A program made the translations under genes and the position numbers. This document shows, piece by piece, positions 62,380 to 64,000 of a stretch of DNA of 64,000 nt; within the stretch, counting starts at the first letter, position 1, and each line of letters opens with the position of its first letter. Origin of the DNA: JABDFW01 sp035550215 (GTDB lineage Bacteria; Bacteroidota; Bacteroidia; Chitinophagales; Chitinophagaceae); assembly GCA_035550215.1 (NCBI GenBank), contig DASZPM010000003.1:124001-188000 (forward strand), given 5' to 3'. The notes beneath the pieces were generated by a model that searched no databases, was not told the origin of the DNA, and worked only from the letters and a program-made list of their open reading frames with translations.

Positions 62380-63015
62380 ATGAAGAATAATGTTTTTATA
62401 GCGCTGGAAGGTATTGACGGCAGCGGCAAAAGCAGCCAGGCAAAAAGGCTGGCGGATGCCCTTGCAAATAAAGGCCATAAAGTGTACGCTACGTTTGAGC
62501 CGACCAATGAATTTATCGGCTCTATTATCAGGAATATTTTGCGGGGAAAGATGACAGCGGATGAAAAAGTGATTGCAGGCCTGTTTGTGGCTGACAGGTT
62601 AGACCACCTTTTGAATGAGGATTATGGCATTGTAAAAAAATTGCAGGAAGGGTACACCGTAATTACCGACAGGTATTATTTTTCTTCCTACGCCTATCAT
62701 GGCACGCACATGGATATGGACTGGGTGATTGCAGCCAATAAAATGAGCGCCTCTATTTTACGGCCGGATATAAATATTTTTATTGACGTGCCGCCGGAAG
62801 TAAGCATGCAGCGGATAAGCGAAGCGAGGCAGGGTACAGAACTGTATGAAACGATGGATAACCTCCGCAACGTTCGTGATAAATATATGGAAGCATTTGA
62901 AAAACTGGAACGGGAGGAAAACATTTGTATAATTAATGGCCACCGTGAGTTTGAGGACGTTGCCGCAGATGTGTATGCAGAAACCGTGAAGATTTTAGCG
63001 CCGGTACAGGTGTAG
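62380..63015 (+). CDS. tmk: Thymidylate kinase
   Basis: 211 residues from the ATG at 62380. The P-loop is EGIDGSGKSSQAKRL, the DR motif is TDRYYFSSYAYHG, and the lid region is SEARQGTELYETMDNL. It phosphorylates dTMP to dTDP in the cytoplasm, an essential step for DNA synthesis. The DR-Y and the lid are normal for the bacterial enzyme. The next gene starts 29 nt downstream. Confidence 0.95.
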   Translation: MKNNVFIALEGIDGSGKSSQAKRLADALANKGHKVYATFEPTNEFIGSIIRNILRGKMTADEKVIAGLFVADRLDHLLNEDYGIVKKLQEGYTVITDRYYFSSYAYHGTHMDMDWVIAANKMSASILRPDINIFIDVPPEVSMQRISEARQGTELYETMDNLRNVRDKYMEAFEKLEREENICIINGHREFEDVAADVYAETVKILAPVQV

Positions 63016-63044
63016 CCGGGGATAAGTACTAATATAACAATTAT

Positions 63045-64000
63045 ATGCGCATAACATTTTGCGTTTTATGTTGCCTCGCGGGCGTTTTTGCCATAGGGCA
63101 AAACGCTGCCCCTGCTGCATCGAAATTTATCAGCACACTTGATTCAGCCCAAAGGTTGCGTGCCCTGTATCCTTTTGATATTGATGAACGCTATAATTTT
63201 CATTTCTTCCCCAAAGATGACCGGAAAGGTATTATGCTGAATGACCTTACCCCGGTGCAGAAAGCGGCTGCGTTTGATTTGGTGAAGACCTGCCTTAGCG
63301 ATGACGCGGTGAAAAAAGTAAAAGAAATTATGGGGCTTGACAATGTGCTGAAAGCAATGGAACACCGCCCGCCCAATGACCACTTCCGCGATAGCGGCAA
63401 ATATTATTTTACCATATTCGGCATACCCGGCGACAGTACTACCTGGGGCTGGCGGCTTGAAGGGCACCATATAAGCTTTAATTTCTCTGCAAACAAAGGC
63501 CAGGTAGTTTCGGGTACACCCGGCTTCCTGGGCGCTAACCCTGCTATTGTACGCGAAGGCCCGCAAAAAGGAGAGCAGGTTTTTAAAGATGAAGCCGATA
63601 TGGGTTTTGGCCTGCTGCATTCTTTAAGCGAAAGCCAGCTTACCACTGCGCGTGTTGATACCACCGCGCCAAATGAAATAATAACTTTTGTAAGCCGTAA
63701 AGCAATGTTGCTGCACCCTGAAGGCATACGCTATGCGCAAATGACGGCGCCGCAGCAACAGCAATTGCTGCAACTGGTACGCCTGTATGTAAACCGTTAT
63801 ACGCGGCTGTTTGCTGATAAAATGCTGAAGGAAATTGAGAAAGCCGGCCTGGATAATCTTTCTTTTGCGTGGGCAGGCAGCACTGAAGAATCAGCCGGCA
63901 AACCCCATTATTACCGCATACAGGGGCCAACAATTATTATTGAATACGACAACTCGCAAAACAATGCCAACCACGTGCACAGCGTTGTGCGCGACCTGCA
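63045..64000 (+). CDS. DUF3500 family exported protein, truncated by the window end
   Basis: Start at the ATG 63045 with a signal peptide (MRITFCVLCCLAGVFAIGQ). About 318 codons are visible without a stop; the gene continues beyond the window. Family landmarks are WRLEGHHISFNFSA, TPGFLGANPAIVREG and, near the edge, HYYRIQGPTIIIEYDNSQNN followed by NHVHSVVRDL, which are the DUF3500 signature. The conserved His and Asp residues suggest a metal site, but the function is not known. Confidence 0.85.
   Translation, partial: MRITFCVLCCLAGVFAIGQNAAPAASKFISTLDSAQRLRALYPFDIDERYNFHFFPKDDRKGIMLNDLTPVQKAAAFDLVKTCLSDDAVKKVKEIMGLDNVLKAMEHRPPNDHFRDSGKYYFTIFGIPGDSTTWGWRLEGHHISFNFSANKGQVVSGTPGFLGANPAIVREGPQKGEQVFKDEADMGFGLLHSLSESQLTTARVDTTAPNEIITFVSRKAMLLHPEGIRYAQMTAPQQQQLLQLVRLYVNRYTRLFADKMLKEIEKAGLDNLSFAWAGSTEESAGKPHYYRIQGPTIIIEYDNSQNNANHVHSVVRDL

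Noticed and set aside
1..64000. tRNA, rRNA, insertion sequences, prophage genes and integrases
   Set aside because: I looked in the intergenic regions and among the predicted proteins and saw none. A dedicated covariance-model search was not possible here, so a small RNA could have been missed.

Overview
The window comes from a Bacteroidota chromosome, most likely family Chitinophagaceae. The evidence is two SusC/SusD pairs, SusE/SusF-type lipoproteins, a GldH gliding lipoprotein, many lipoproteins with short lipoboxes, promoters of the TAnnTTTG type, and starts without Shine-Dalgarno sequences. Genes are closely packed on both strands. I see no insertion sequence, phage, CRISPR array, rRNA or tRNA. 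It reads as a normal core chromosome carrying two glycan-uptake loci and one unusual redox/haloperoxidase cassette.

Layout. 1-3101 (minus): ligA, a HAD phosphatase and the start of an M28 peptidase. 3304-11325 (plus): a Nudix-type transcription regulator, then locus 1 (SusC, SusD, SusE-like, SusF-like) closed by a strong terminator. 11491-13725: yicC, gldH and an opposing AraC-type regulator. 14198-25681: locus 2 (SusC, SusD, terminator, then two tandem 1107-codon FG-GAP/ASPIC-UnbV lipoproteins). 25678-29968: a membrane-anchored GyrI-like protein, an exported GH65 glycosidase and two hypothetical proteins. 30219-36107: a five-gene cassette of two vanadium-haloperoxidase/PAP2-like lipoproteins, two outer-membrane barrels and a duplicated DoxX-like membrane protein. 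36251-41904: an MFS transporter, a cytoplasmic GH37 trehalase, a DUF3089 hydrolase and a two-component system. 41905-50014: BatD, an arginase-like protein, a PBP4-type peptidase, an ECF sigma factor with a membrane/barrel partner, and mutL. 50057-57426: an FG-GAP/TIM-barrel fusion, a LysR/YeiH pair, an exported chorismate mutase, a monooxygenase-fold protein, an HGSNAT-like acyltransferase and DUF2905. 57600-64000: a lipase-like hydrolase, a DoxX-like protein, a lipid kinase, a metalloprotease, a small membrane protein, tmk and a truncated DUF3500 gene.

How the genes may work together. A 15-bp inverted repeat, GTGTA-N5-TACAC preceded by TT, occurs twice before locus-1 SusC and once before locus-2 SusC, with a one-mismatch copy before the Nudix regulator. 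This suggests one autoregulated sugar-responsive regulator controlling both loci. The GH65 enzyme and the MFS/trehalase pair suggest that alpha-glucosyl disaccharides are among the sugars handled, but the substrate of neither SusCD locus can be read directly. The haloperoxidase cassette (30219-36107) and the four-site regulon are the two most interesting items.

Several starts given here are ATG codons inside longer open frames that begin with TTG. They were chosen because they give a proper signal peptide or lie just downstream of a recognisable promoter.
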